Positions 23,104 through 30,338 of a stretch of DNA of 64,000 nt are shown piece after piece (positions within the stretch are counted from its first letter, which is position 1; each line of letters starts with the position of its first letter). Made by a program: the position numbers and the translations under genes. The notes under the pieces are model-generated. The model was not told where the DNA came from. It made no database searches and saw only the letters and a list, made by a program, of their open reading frames with translations. Source of the stretch: CAKVOD01 sp964606505 (GTDB taxonomy: Bacteria > Bacillota > Clostridia > Christensenellales > UBA1242); contig CAZSGM010000003.1 in NCBI GenBank assembly GCA_964606505.1, forward strand, positions 1 to 64,000, read 5' to 3'.

Positions 23104-23729
23104 ATATTTTATGTATCAACACTTGCTTTACTACGAGCGATGTGTGCCTTTGTACTGACAAAGGGGACTATAAGGCGAAACAAGAAACTGCGCTGCAACA
23201 TTCTGTTGTGTTGATGAAGCAAATCGACAGCGTTATGGAGACGAGCGGATTGACCCCCAAGGATGTCGATTGCGTTTGTGTTGCGATAGGTCCTGGGAGT
23301 TTTACGGGAATAAGGATTGGACTTGCGGTAGCGAAAGGTTTTTGCGACGCACTTAATATTAAAATAGTACCTGTTAACACGCTTGAATTGATTGCGTACA
23401 ATGCTAAAAACAGTCCGCAATTTGTCGTTATCAAAGGGATTGCCGACGAGTTTTTTGTTGCAGAGTGCAAAAATAGTGTGTGCGGCAAACCAACAATGCT
23501 TACTAAGATGGATTTACTACAAAAACTTGACGCGCAAACCAAAATCGCCAGCAATCAAGACTTGCAGTTCGACAACTTTTCGTGTGAAGTTGAAGGTGTC
23601 GAAAGGTTTGATATGAAGCAAATTGCGCTAGATAATATTAACAATGCGGTGCAGCCCGCTGAAGCCAACCCGCTATATTTAAGGTTGTGCCAAGCGGAGT
23701 TACAAAAGCGTAAAGATGGTGAAAAATGA
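23100..23729 (+). CDS. tsaB: TsaB, scaffold subunit of t6A synthesis
   Basis: An actin-like ASKHA protein of 209 residues that dimerises with TsaD. Motifs: LCINTCFTTSDVCL start, GPGSFTGIRIGLAVAKG (about residues 62-78). I chose the ATG at 23100 in the ATGA overlap with tsaE; an upstream frame start at 23088 would add four residues. The stop overlaps rimI. Confidence 0.95.
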   Translation: MNILCINTCFTTSDVCLCTDKGDYKAKQETALQHSVVLMKQIDSVMETSGLTPKDVDCVCVAIGPGSFTGIRIGLAVAKGFCDALNIKIVPVNTLELIAYNAKNSPQFVVIKGIADEFFVAECKNSVCGKPTMLTKMDLLQKLDAQTKIASNQDLQFDNFSCEVEGVERFDMKQIALDNINNAVQPAEANPLYLRLCQAELQKRKDGEK

Positions 23730-24154
23730 CAATATCTTTTATTGATATGGAGATGGAGGACGTCCCTCAAATTTTGAGTATGGAGCGTGCCTACTTTTCT
23801 GTTGAAGGTTACAATGAAGAGCAAATGATTGATATGCTCAACAACAAAAATTACGATATGAAGGTTTTGAAGAATAATAACATTGTTTGCGGTTATATCA
23901 TAATATACAAAAATGTTGATTTTGACGAGATTTTCAAAATAGGAGTTCACCAGTCGCTAAAGCGAAAGGGTTTGGGCAAAATTATGATGGATTACGCTAA
24001 AGCGAATTGTCCGAAAAAACTCTGTCTGGAAGTTAGGTCAGTCAACCTAGGCGCAGTTAATTTCTATCTTCGTTGCGGTTTTTATGTTAGAACCATACGA
24101 CAAAACTATTATTCGCTACGACAAAACGCGCTGTTGATGGAGTTTATTAAATGA
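23726..24154 (+). CDS. rimI: RimI-type GNAT N-acetyltransferase
   Basis: A 142-residue GNAT acetyltransferase; the family acetylates the N-terminus of ribosomal protein S18 and possibly others. The acetyl-CoA loop is SLKRKGLGKIMM (Q/RxxGxG), then LEVRSVNLGAVNFYLRCGFYVRTIRQNYY. Position directly after tsaB is the usual one. ATGA overlaps on both sides. Confidence 0.92.
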   Translation: MTISFIDMEMEDVPQILSMERAYFSVEGYNEEQMIDMLNNKNYDMKVLKNNNIVCGYIIIYKNVDFDEIFKIGVHQSLKRKGLGKIMMDYAKANCPKKLCLEVRSVNLGAVNFYLRCGFYVRTIRQNYYSLRQNALLMEFIK

Positions 24155-24903
24155 TTTTTGTATACCAAAACAAAGCAATTCATTACGAGTTTTTTGAAAC
24201 TGACAGCACGTGCCCGACAATTGTTTTGCTACACGGGTGGGGCGGGAACTGCAAGAGTTTTACGCCAATTTATTCTGCGTTTGAGGGGTTCAATATTCTT
24301 TCGCTCGACTTTTGGGGTTTTGGTGAGAGTGATGAGCCAAGTAGTGATTTTACTTTGTTTTCGTATACAGACGCAACATTTGAGTTGATTTCTCACTTGC
24401 GTTTGTCTGATTGTATTTTGCTCGGGCATTCGTTTGGTGGTAGAGTTGCAATTGTTTTGGCTGCTAACCACAGCGATATTGTTAAGGGGCTTGTTTTGAT
24501 AGATGCGGCAGGACTTAAACCGAGATTTAGCGCAAAACGTGCCTACAAGATTGGGTGTTACAAGTGCAATAAATTTTTAGTTAAACATAGATTGCGGAAT
24601 GCGGCTTGTCTTGAAAAATATGGTTCAAGCGATTACAAAAAAATACCTAGTAATGTTAGACCAGTTTTCAACGCGATTATTAATCAAGGTCTAAGCGAGT
24701 TTGCTCAGCAAATTCACTGCAAGACACTTATTGTTTGGGGGCAAAACGACAAAGATACGCCGCTTTATATGGCAAAACGGCTACATAGGTATGTCCGCAA
24801 CAGTAATTTATGCGTCGTTAAAAACGCGGGGCATTTTGTTTACTTAGATAGTTCAAACATTGTAATTAAATGTGTAAAGGAATTTTTAAATGGATTTTAT
24901 TAA
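24151..24903 (+). CDS. Alpha/beta hydrolase
   Basis: A 250-residue soluble hydrolase. Oxyanion HGWGGN, nucleophile elbow GHSFGGR (catalytic Ser near residue 93), acid in WGQNDKDTP and His in NAGHFVYLD give a complete catalytic triad. The substrate is unknown. It overlaps rimI by four bases and the Mur ligase gene by 14, so it is translationally coupled to both; this suggests a wall-precursor-related substrate, but that is inference. Confidence 0.88.
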   Translation: MIFVYQNKAIHYEFFETDSTCPTIVLLHGWGGNCKSFTPIYSAFEGFNILSLDFWGFGESDEPSSDFTLFSYTDATFELISHLRLSDCILLGHSFGGRVAIVLAANHSDIVKGLVLIDAAGLKPRFSAKRAYKIGCYKCNKFLVKHRLRNAACLEKYGSSDYKKIPSNVRPVFNAIINQGLSEFAQQIHCKTLIVWGQNDKDTPLYMAKRLHRYVRNSNLCVVKNAGHFVYLDSSNIVIKCVKEFLNGFY

Positions 24904-26524
24904 TGCAGCAAACCTTCATATGTATATTGCGATTGCGATTTCAATTGTGAACGCGTTCCTAATGTGGTATGTTGGGTATAAGTTTTTCCAAATTCTTCAG
25001 TTGTCGAATTATCGGACGAAGGCTTATATGTCTTGGGTAAAAGATACAAAAGGGAAGTACGTATCTAGAATTTTTATGTTGTCAATCCTATCGTTTGCGC
25101 TAATGATGGTTACTAACGTAATTTTGGACGCAACAAACATAGCCGCATATTGGTTCTATTTTGGATTGATTTTCTATTTCTATCTTGTAATAGTGTTTAT
25201 TGTGAACGCTTACAATGCGCCAAAGAAAACACCGCTAAAAATTACCAGCCGAATGAGTAGGTTGAAGTTTTTATTCATAATTGTTTGCACGGCGATTTCA
25301 TTCTGTTTGATATGGTTTTTTACGCAATTCTGCGCGCCTGTCGGTTATGCGGCGGTGGCAATTACGCCATTGTTATTGCCAATTATGGTTTTGATTGTCA
25401 ACGCGTGCTTGGTGCCGTTTGAAAAGTGGAACGCCAAGCGCTATATAAAACAAGCAAAGAAAAAACTTAATAGATACCCCGATTTAATAAAAATCGGCAT
25501 AACAGGTAGTTATGGCAAAACAAGCACAAAGTTTATTTTAAGCACAATTTTATCTGAAAAATACTCTGTTTGCGCAACCCCATTGAGTTACAACACTCCT
25601 ATGGGGATAACAAAAGCGATTATTCAATATCTTGATTTCTCACACCAAGTTTTAATTGCGGAAATGGGCGCAAGATTTCAAGGCGACATTAAGGAACTAT
25701 GCGAGTTGGTTCAACCTAAGTACGGCATTTTGACGGGAATAGGGGAGCAGCACCTGCAATCGTTTGGGTCATTAGAAAAAATCGCGCAGACCAAGTACGA
25801 ACTCGTCGAGAGTTTGCCTCAGGACGGAACAATCGTTTTCTGTGGCGAAAACCAAACGTGCGTTGAGTTGCATAATAAGACGACGCTTAAAAACAAGTTC
25901 ATTTGCGGCTTTGACAGAAGCTACTTTATTTATGCAGATGATATTGTTACGAATAAAAAGGGGACGTCATTTAACTTGCACATAGGGGAGCAGGTGGCTA
26001 GTTGTTCAACTAGATTATTAGGCAAACATAACATTGAAAATATTCTTTGCGCGTCGACCCTTGCATACAATTTGGGGCTGACGATAGACGAAATTAAAAG
26101 CGGAATTATGAAGTTGCAGCCGATTGAACATAGGTTGCAGTTGATCAACTTGCCAAACGGTTCCACAATTTTGGACGACTCATACAATGGGAGTATTGAC
26201 GGAGCGCAAAAGGCACTAGAAGTATTGAAGTATTTTGAGGGCGAAAAAATTGTTGTAACCCCTGGGCTTGTAGAATTGGGCAGCAAAGAAAAGCAGGCAA
26301 ATATTGATTTTGGAGAAGAAATTGCAGAGGTTGCCGATAAAGTAGTCTTAGTTAATTTATCTAACGCGGAAAACTTAAAAACAGGCTTAAAGAACAAAAA
26401 CTTTGACGACTCAAATATTCATCAGGTTGACACATTGGAAAACGCAAAAACGCTCCTAAATAAAATTGTAACCGAAAAGTCAGTTATTTTATTCTACAAC
26501 GATTTGCCCGATAATTATTTGTAA
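24890..26524 (+). CDS. Membrane-anchored MurF-like Mur ligase
   Basis: A 544-residue protein with about five membrane helices in the first 180 residues, then a full Mur ligase: ATP loop ITGSYGKTSTK (about 203-213), EMGARFQGDIKEL and GEQHLQSFGSLE in the central domain, and the C-terminal ligase domain with LDDSYNGSIDGAQKALEVL. The ligase part resembles MurF, which adds D-Ala-D-Ala to the UDP-MurNAc tripeptide. Ordinary MurF is soluble and about 450 aa. Membrane attachment suggests action on a lipid-linked precursor. AAGGAA ribosome binding site within the hydrolase gene. Whether a separate murF exists cannot be seen here. Confidence 0.85.
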   Translation: MDFINAANLHMYIAIAISIVNAFLMWYVGYKFFQILQLSNYRTKAYMSWVKDTKGKYVSRIFMLSILSFALMMVTNVILDATNIAAYWFYFGLIFYFYLVIVFIVNAYNAPKKTPLKITSRMSRLKFLFIIVCTAISFCLIWFFTQFCAPVGYAAVAITPLLLPIMVLIVNACLVPFEKWNAKRYIKQAKKKLNRYPDLIKIGITGSYGKTSTKFILSTILSEKYSVCATPLSYNTPMGITKAIIQYLDFSHQVLIAEMGARFQGDIKELCELVQPKYGILTGIGEQHLQSFGSLEKIAQTKYELVESLPQDGTIVFCGENQTCVELHNKTTLKNKFICGFDRSYFIYADDIVTNKKGTSFNLHIGEQVASCSTRLLGKHNIENILCASTLAYNLGLTIDEIKSGIMKLQPIEHRLQLINLPNGSTILDDSYNGSIDGAQKALEVLKYFEGEKIVVTPGLVELGSKEKQANIDFGEEIAEVADKVVLVNLSNAENLKTGLKNKNFDDSNIHQVDTLENAKTLLNKIVTEKSVILFYNDLPDNYL

Positions 26525-26530
26525 ATGTGC

Positions 26531-26559
26531 TTGACAATAGACAAGAATTATGCTATCAT
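26531..26559 (+). promoter_or_regulatory. Promoter of rpsO
   Basis: TTGACA (26531-26536), 17-base spacer, TATCAT (26554-26559). Confidence 0.85.
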
Positions 26560-26565
26560 ATGTTT

Positions 26566-26634
26566 ACCTTTTGCAAAGTTAGTCGAGTCTCCGACGCTAT
26601 TCTTTGCTTTAGGCGTATTAAGAGGGAGGAGAAA
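26566..26634 (+). promoter_or_regulatory. rpsO leader, possible S15 autoregulatory RNA
   Basis: A leader of about 70 bases between the rpsO promoter and ATG with two short potential hairpins: GTCG...CGAC and ACGC...GCGT, the second close to the AGGGAGGAG ribosome binding site. S15 represses its own mRNA in several bacteria through unrelated leader structures. No known S15 leader class is recognised, so this is a guess from position. Confidence 0.35.
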
Positions 26635-26886
26635 ATGGAAAAGAAAGATATTATTCTTAAATTCGGTAGAGACGAAAAAGACACTGGTTCGACAGAAGTT
26701 CAAGTAGCTTTACTTACTGAAAGAATTAATCACTTAAACGAGCATTTGAAAGTTCACCCAAAAGATAACCACACTCGTCGTGGCTTGTTGAAACTTGTTG
26801 GACAGAGAAAGGGTCTTTTGGCTTATCTAAAGAAGACTGATATTGAAAAATACAGAGCTCTTATACAAGAATTGAAACTTAGATAA
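26635..26886 (+). CDS. rpsO: 30S ribosomal protein S15
   Basis: An 83-residue small-subunit protein that binds the central domain of 16S rRNA early in assembly. Signature: DTGSTEVQVALLTERINHL, HPKDNHTRRGLLKLVGQR. ATG at 26635 after AGGGAGGAG. An open frame extends upstream to 26527, but it lies within the promoter and leader. Confidence 0.97.
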   Translation: MEKKDIILKFGRDEKDTGSTEVQVALLTERINHLNEHLKVHPKDNHTRRGLLKLVGQRKGLLAYLKKTDIEKYRALIQELKLR

Positions 26887-26891
26887 TGGTC

Positions 26892-26933
26892 AAAAAGTCC
26901 AAAACTTATGCAAGTTTTTGGACTTTTGTTTTT
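26892..26933 (+). terminator. Terminator after rpsO
   Basis: AAAAGTCCAAAA...TTTTTGGACTTTT stem with a short ATGCA-containing loop, followed by GTTTTT. Confidence 0.9.
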
Positions 26934-26967
26934 AATATTATATTTGTCTTTATTGATGAATTAAAAA

Positions 26968-27177
26968 TATAATACACAATATGCGGTGTATTCTATTTGT
27001 ATAATACACAATATATTGTATTNNNNNNNNNNNNNNNNNNNNNNNNNNNNNNNNNNNNNNNNNNNNNNNNNNNNNNNNNNNNNNNNNNNNNNNNNNNNNN
27101 NNNNNNNNNNNNNNNNNNNNNNTATAATACACAATATGCGGTGTATTCTATTTGTATAATACACAATATATTGTATT
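26968..27177. repeat. Palindromic repeat, family 1 copy c, interrupted by the gap
   Basis: The same 55-base sequence stands on both sides of the N-run: 26968-27022 and 27123-27177. Each copy holds two imperfect palindromes (AATACACAATATGCGGTGTATT, written here by its ends AATACAC...GTGTATT, and AATACACAATAT...GTATT). It lies between rpsO and pnp. The true number of units is unknown because of the gap. Confidence 0.75.
27023..27122. other. Assembly gap of exactly 100 N
   Basis: One hundred undetermined bases, a conventional placeholder for a scaffold join of unknown size. Identical 55-base flanks show that the assembly broke at the repeat. No gene should be inferred across it. Confidence 0.98.
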
Positions 27178-27196
27178 TTATTTGTTAGGAGATAAA

Positions 27197-29287
27197 ATGG
27201 AAGAGAAAAATTTTGAAACAGTTATCGGGGGCAAAAAAGTTGAGGTAAACATTGGTAAGTACGCAATGCAAGCGGATGGCTCTTGCCTGGTTAAGTGTGG
27301 CGATACCATTGTTATGGTAAATGTAACGGTTGCGGACAAGCCGCGTGATGGAGTTGATTTCTTGCCGTTATCGGTTGATTATGAAGAGAAGTTGTACGCT
27401 GTCGGCAAAATCCCTGGGGGTTATAAAAGACGCGAAGGCAGACCTACCGACAAGGCAATTTTGGTGTCAAGGCTTATCGATAGACCGTTGCGTCCTTTGT
27501 TTCCAAAAGGTTTTTACAACGATGTTTCTATTGTTGTTACGCCGCTATCAATCGACCCAGATGTTTATCCTGAGCCACTTGCGATGCTTGGTTCTAGTAT
27601 TGCGTTAAGTATTTCTTCGGCGCCATTTGAGGGGCCAACGGGCGCTGTAAATGTCGGGCTGATTGACGACCAATTTATCATTAATCCAAACCAAGAAGAA
27701 AGAGACAGAAGTAAGCTGAATTTGACTGTTGCAGGGACACACGACGCCGTTTTGATGGTTGAGGCGGGCGCAAATTTTGTTGACGAGCAGACAATGCTTA
27801 AGGCAATTATGTTTGGGCACGAGGAAATCAAAAAACAGGTTGAATTTCAAAATGAAATTGTTAAGCAGTATTCAAAAGAGAAGAAGCAAGTTATTGCTGA
27901 TGACGAAGAGACTGCAAATCTTATTGCTGAAATCAAGGAGTATGTTGCACCATTGCTTAAGAATGTGTTAGCGACATTCGTCCGCGAGGAAAGACAGGCG
28001 CGCAATAAGGCGATGGTTGAAAATTGTTGTGAATATTTTGTGGCAAAATATCCTGAAAGGGAAGATGTAGAAAAACTTGTCAACCAAGTGGTTTATAACC
28101 TCACAAAAGCGCGAGTTCGTGAAAACATTGTAAAAAAAGGCGTTAGGCTTGACGGGCGCAGCCTTGACGAAATTCGTCCAATTTGGTGCGAGGCGGGCTT
28201 GTTGCCACGTGTGCACGGCTCGGGAGTTTTTACTCGTGGGCAAACTCAAGTTTTGACAACCTGTACGCTCGGGATGTTGAGCGAAATGCAACACATTGAG
28301 GGGCTTGAGGACGTTGAGGAAGAAAAACGTTATATGCACCATTACAATATGCCACCATATAGCACGGGCGAGGCGAAAATGTTGCGCAGCCCTGGACGTC
28401 GCGAAATAGGACACGGAGCGCTTGCTGAGCGTGCGCTTGAGCCAGTTTTGCCGACTGAAGAGGAGTTTCCGTACGCAATTAGAACAGTTTCGGAAGTTTT
28501 AAGTTCAAACGGGTCAACATCACAGGCAAGTGTTTGCGGGTCGACGCTCGCGCTAATGGACGCAGGCGTGCCAATTTCATCGCCTGTTGCCGGTATCGCT
28601 ATGGGCTTGATTAAAGAGGGCGGCGAAGCATATGTTTTGACCGACATTCAGGGCGAAGAGGATTTCTTTGGCGATATGGACTTTAAGGTCGCAGGAACGG
28701 AACGCGGCATAACCGCAATTCAAATGGATATCAAAATAAAGGGTATCGACGAAAACATTTTGCGCAACGCACTTGAAAAGGCGAGAGTTGGGCGTCTGTT
28801 TATTATGAATAAAATGTTGGCGACAATTGCTGAGCCGCGCAAAACAATTTCAGCATACGCACCTAAGATTATTTCATTTAACATTAATCCAGACAAAATT
28901 CGCGAAGTTATTGGTTCAGGCGGCAAAAACATCAACAAAATCATTGACGCTACAAACGTTAAAATCGACATCGAGGACGATGGTTTTGTAACAATTGCTA
29001 GCTGCGATATGGATATGATTCAAAAGGCAAAACAAATGATTGACGGAATTGTTCTTGAAATTGAGGCAGGGATGACACTTGAGGGAACAGTCGTTAAATT
29101 GAGCGACTTTGGCGCGTTTGTTTCTTTGACACCAACAAAGGATGGGCTTATTCACATTTCTAAACTCTCCGATAAAAGGGTTGAGAAAGTTGAGGATGTT
29201 GTCAATGTTGGCGATAGGGTCAAGGTTGAAGTGCTAAAGGTTGATAACCGTGGGCGCGTTGACTTAAAACTTGTGAGCAAATTATGA
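27197..29287 (+). CDS. pnp: Polynucleotide phosphorylase
   Basis: A 3'-5' phosphorolytic exoribonuclease of mRNA decay. 696 residues: first RNase PH domain (CGDTIVMVNVTV, KIPGGYKRREGRPTDKA), helical linker, second RNase PH domain (GSGVFTRGQTQVLTTCTLG, RREIGHGALAERAL), KH domain with GSGGKNINKI (about residue 572) and S1 domain (GMTLEGTVVKLSDFGAFV) at the end. ATG 27197 follows AGGAGAT; upstream codons in the same frame come from the repeat. The rpsO-pnp-ylxY order is as in Bacillus. Confidence 0.97.
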   Translation: MEEKNFETVIGGKKVEVNIGKYAMQADGSCLVKCGDTIVMVNVTVADKPRDGVDFLPLSVDYEEKLYAVGKIPGGYKRREGRPTDKAILVSRLIDRPLRPLFPKGFYNDVSIVVTPLSIDPDVYPEPLAMLGSSIALSISSAPFEGPTGAVNVGLIDDQFIINPNQEERDRSKLNLTVAGTHDAVLMVEAGANFVDEQTMLKAIMFGHEEIKKQVEFQNEIVKQYSKEKKQVIADDEETANLIAEIKEYVAPLLKNVLATFVREERQARNKAMVENCCEYFVAKYPEREDVEKLVNQVVYNLTKARVRENIVKKGVRLDGRSLDEIRPIWCEAGLLPRVHGSGVFTRGQTQVLTTCTLGMLSEMQHIEGLEDVEEEKRYMHHYNMPPYSTGEAKMLRSPGRREIGHGALAERALEPVLPTEEEFPYAIRTVSEVLSSNGSTSQASVCGSTLALMDAGVPISSPVAGIAMGLIKEGGEAYVLTDIQGEEDFFGDMDFKVAGTERGITAIQMDIKIKGIDENILRNALEKARVGRLFIMNKMLATIAEPRKTISAYAPKIISFNINPDKIREVIGSGGKNINKIIDATNVKIDIEDDGFVTIASCDMDMIQKAKQMIDGIVLEIEAGMTLEGTVVKLSDFGAFVSLTPTKDGLIHISKLSDKRVEKVEDVVNVGDRVKVEVLKVDNRGRVDLKLVSKL

Positions 29288-29349
29288 GTTTGGGCTAGAT
29301 AACGCTTGCAAACTGTGGTTTCGCCGTAACTTAAATTAGTTTATTTTTA

Positions 29350-29395
29350 GTATCTAAGTAATTCAGTGAAACGCTGATTTGCTTGGATATTTTTA
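29350..29395. repeat. Palindromic repeat, family 2 copy b
   Basis: TATCTAAGTAATTCAG on the left pairs with CTGATTTGCTTGGATA on the right, with an inner CAGTG/CGCTG stem and an ATATTTTTATTT tail. It follows pnp and may terminate it. Its left flank GTTTATTTTTAGTATCTAAGTAAT is shared with copies a and c. Confidence 0.8.
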
Positions 29396-29508
29396 TTTGT
29401 CGCGCAGTGCTTATTAGCATTGAGGGATACACATTAAAAACAACCCAAAAGAAAAAGGGTGTTCAGTTTTATTCAAAACAAGCATATATATAAATTAACG
29501 GAGCGCCT

Positions 29509-30201
29509 ATGAAATATAGTTTGTTTTCAAATTTATGTATATTTGGTATGTTACTGACACTTTTTTGTGTAACATACGATAGCGGAATTAGAACGGTTTT
29601 TAACCCGCAAGAAACCGAGCCATACTACTGCGGGGACGCTAGCCAAAACAACATTTCGCTTATGGTAAATGTGTACTGGGGAAACGAGTTTATTGAGCCA
29701 ATGCTAGAAACTTTTGAGAAAAACGACATCCGAACAACCTTTTTTGTCGGAGGCTCGTGGGCAAATAAAGAAACGGAACTGTTGCAAAAAATCGTCGAAA
29801 AAGGACACGAAATCGGAAACCACGGTTACAATCACAAGTCGCACTCAAAACTTACATACGAGCAAAACTACAATGAAATTAAAATGTGCCACGAGGTTGT
29901 GCTTGCCCACACAGGCAAAACAATGGAACTTTTTGCTCCACCATCGGGAGATTTTAACAAAACGACGCTCAAAGTTGCAGACGCGCTCAAGTATAAAACA
30001 ATTATGTGGTCAAAGGATACAATTGACTGGCGCGACCATAACACTGATTTGATAGTGAAGAGGGCGACGAACAATTTGAAAAATGGCGACCTAATTTTGA
30101 TGCATCCAACGCAAAACACCAAGGAGGCATTGCCGCAAATTATTGACTATTGCAAAAAACGCAATTTCAACATAACAACAGTATCTGCTTGTCTAAATTA
30201 A
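29509..30201 (+). CDS. ylxY: YlxY-like polysaccharide deacetylase-fold protein
   Basis: A 230-residue protein with an N-terminal membrane anchor (about residues 7-22) and a NodB-type domain (about 48-228). The usual TFDDG metal-binding motif reads VNVYWGNE, as in the pnp-linked YlxY sporulation family, so it may lack classical deacetylase activity. Other motifs: RTTFFVGG, GHEIGNHGYNHKSH, APPSGDFN and LILMHPT. In Bacillus ylxY follows pnp, as here. ACGGAGCG ribosome binding site. Codons at 29883-29960 are partly duplicated in the repeat at 21.3 kb. Confidence 0.88.
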   Translation: MKYSLFSNLCIFGMLLTLFCVTYDSGIRTVFNPQETEPYYCGDASQNNISLMVNVYWGNEFIEPMLETFEKNDIRTTFFVGGSWANKETELLQKIVEKGHEIGNHGYNHKSHSKLTYEQNYNEIKMCHEVVLAHTGKTMELFAPPSGDFNKTTLKVADALKYKTIMWSKDTIDWRDHNTDLIVKRATNNLKNGDLILMHPTQNTKEALPQIIDYCKKRNFNITTVSACLN

Positions 30202-30283
30202 TGTTTCATACTTAAGTCGCTTGAATTATTGGAAAATTTTCTTTAAAAAAAATATAAATCCTTTCAAATAGTGTGTTTTATTC

Positions 30284-30312
30284 TTGTTTTAAAGTTCTAA
30301 ATATGGTATAAT
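30284..30312 (+). promoter_or_regulatory. Promoter of the SpoIIIE/FtsK gene
   Basis: TTGTTT (30284-30289), 17-base spacer ending in TGG, TATAAT (30307-30312): an extended -10 promoter 26 bases before the ATG. Confidence 0.7.
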
Positions 30313-30338
30313 TACTTGCTTTATTTGAAGGAGTTGTT

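Noticed and set aside
26968..27177. CRISPR array
   Set aside because: The repeated units are AT-rich palindromes separated by an artificial gap; there are no unique spacers of constant length and no cas genes in the window.
26950..27188. Open frames that run through the N gap
   Set aside because: They are made of undetermined bases and palindromic repeat sequence.
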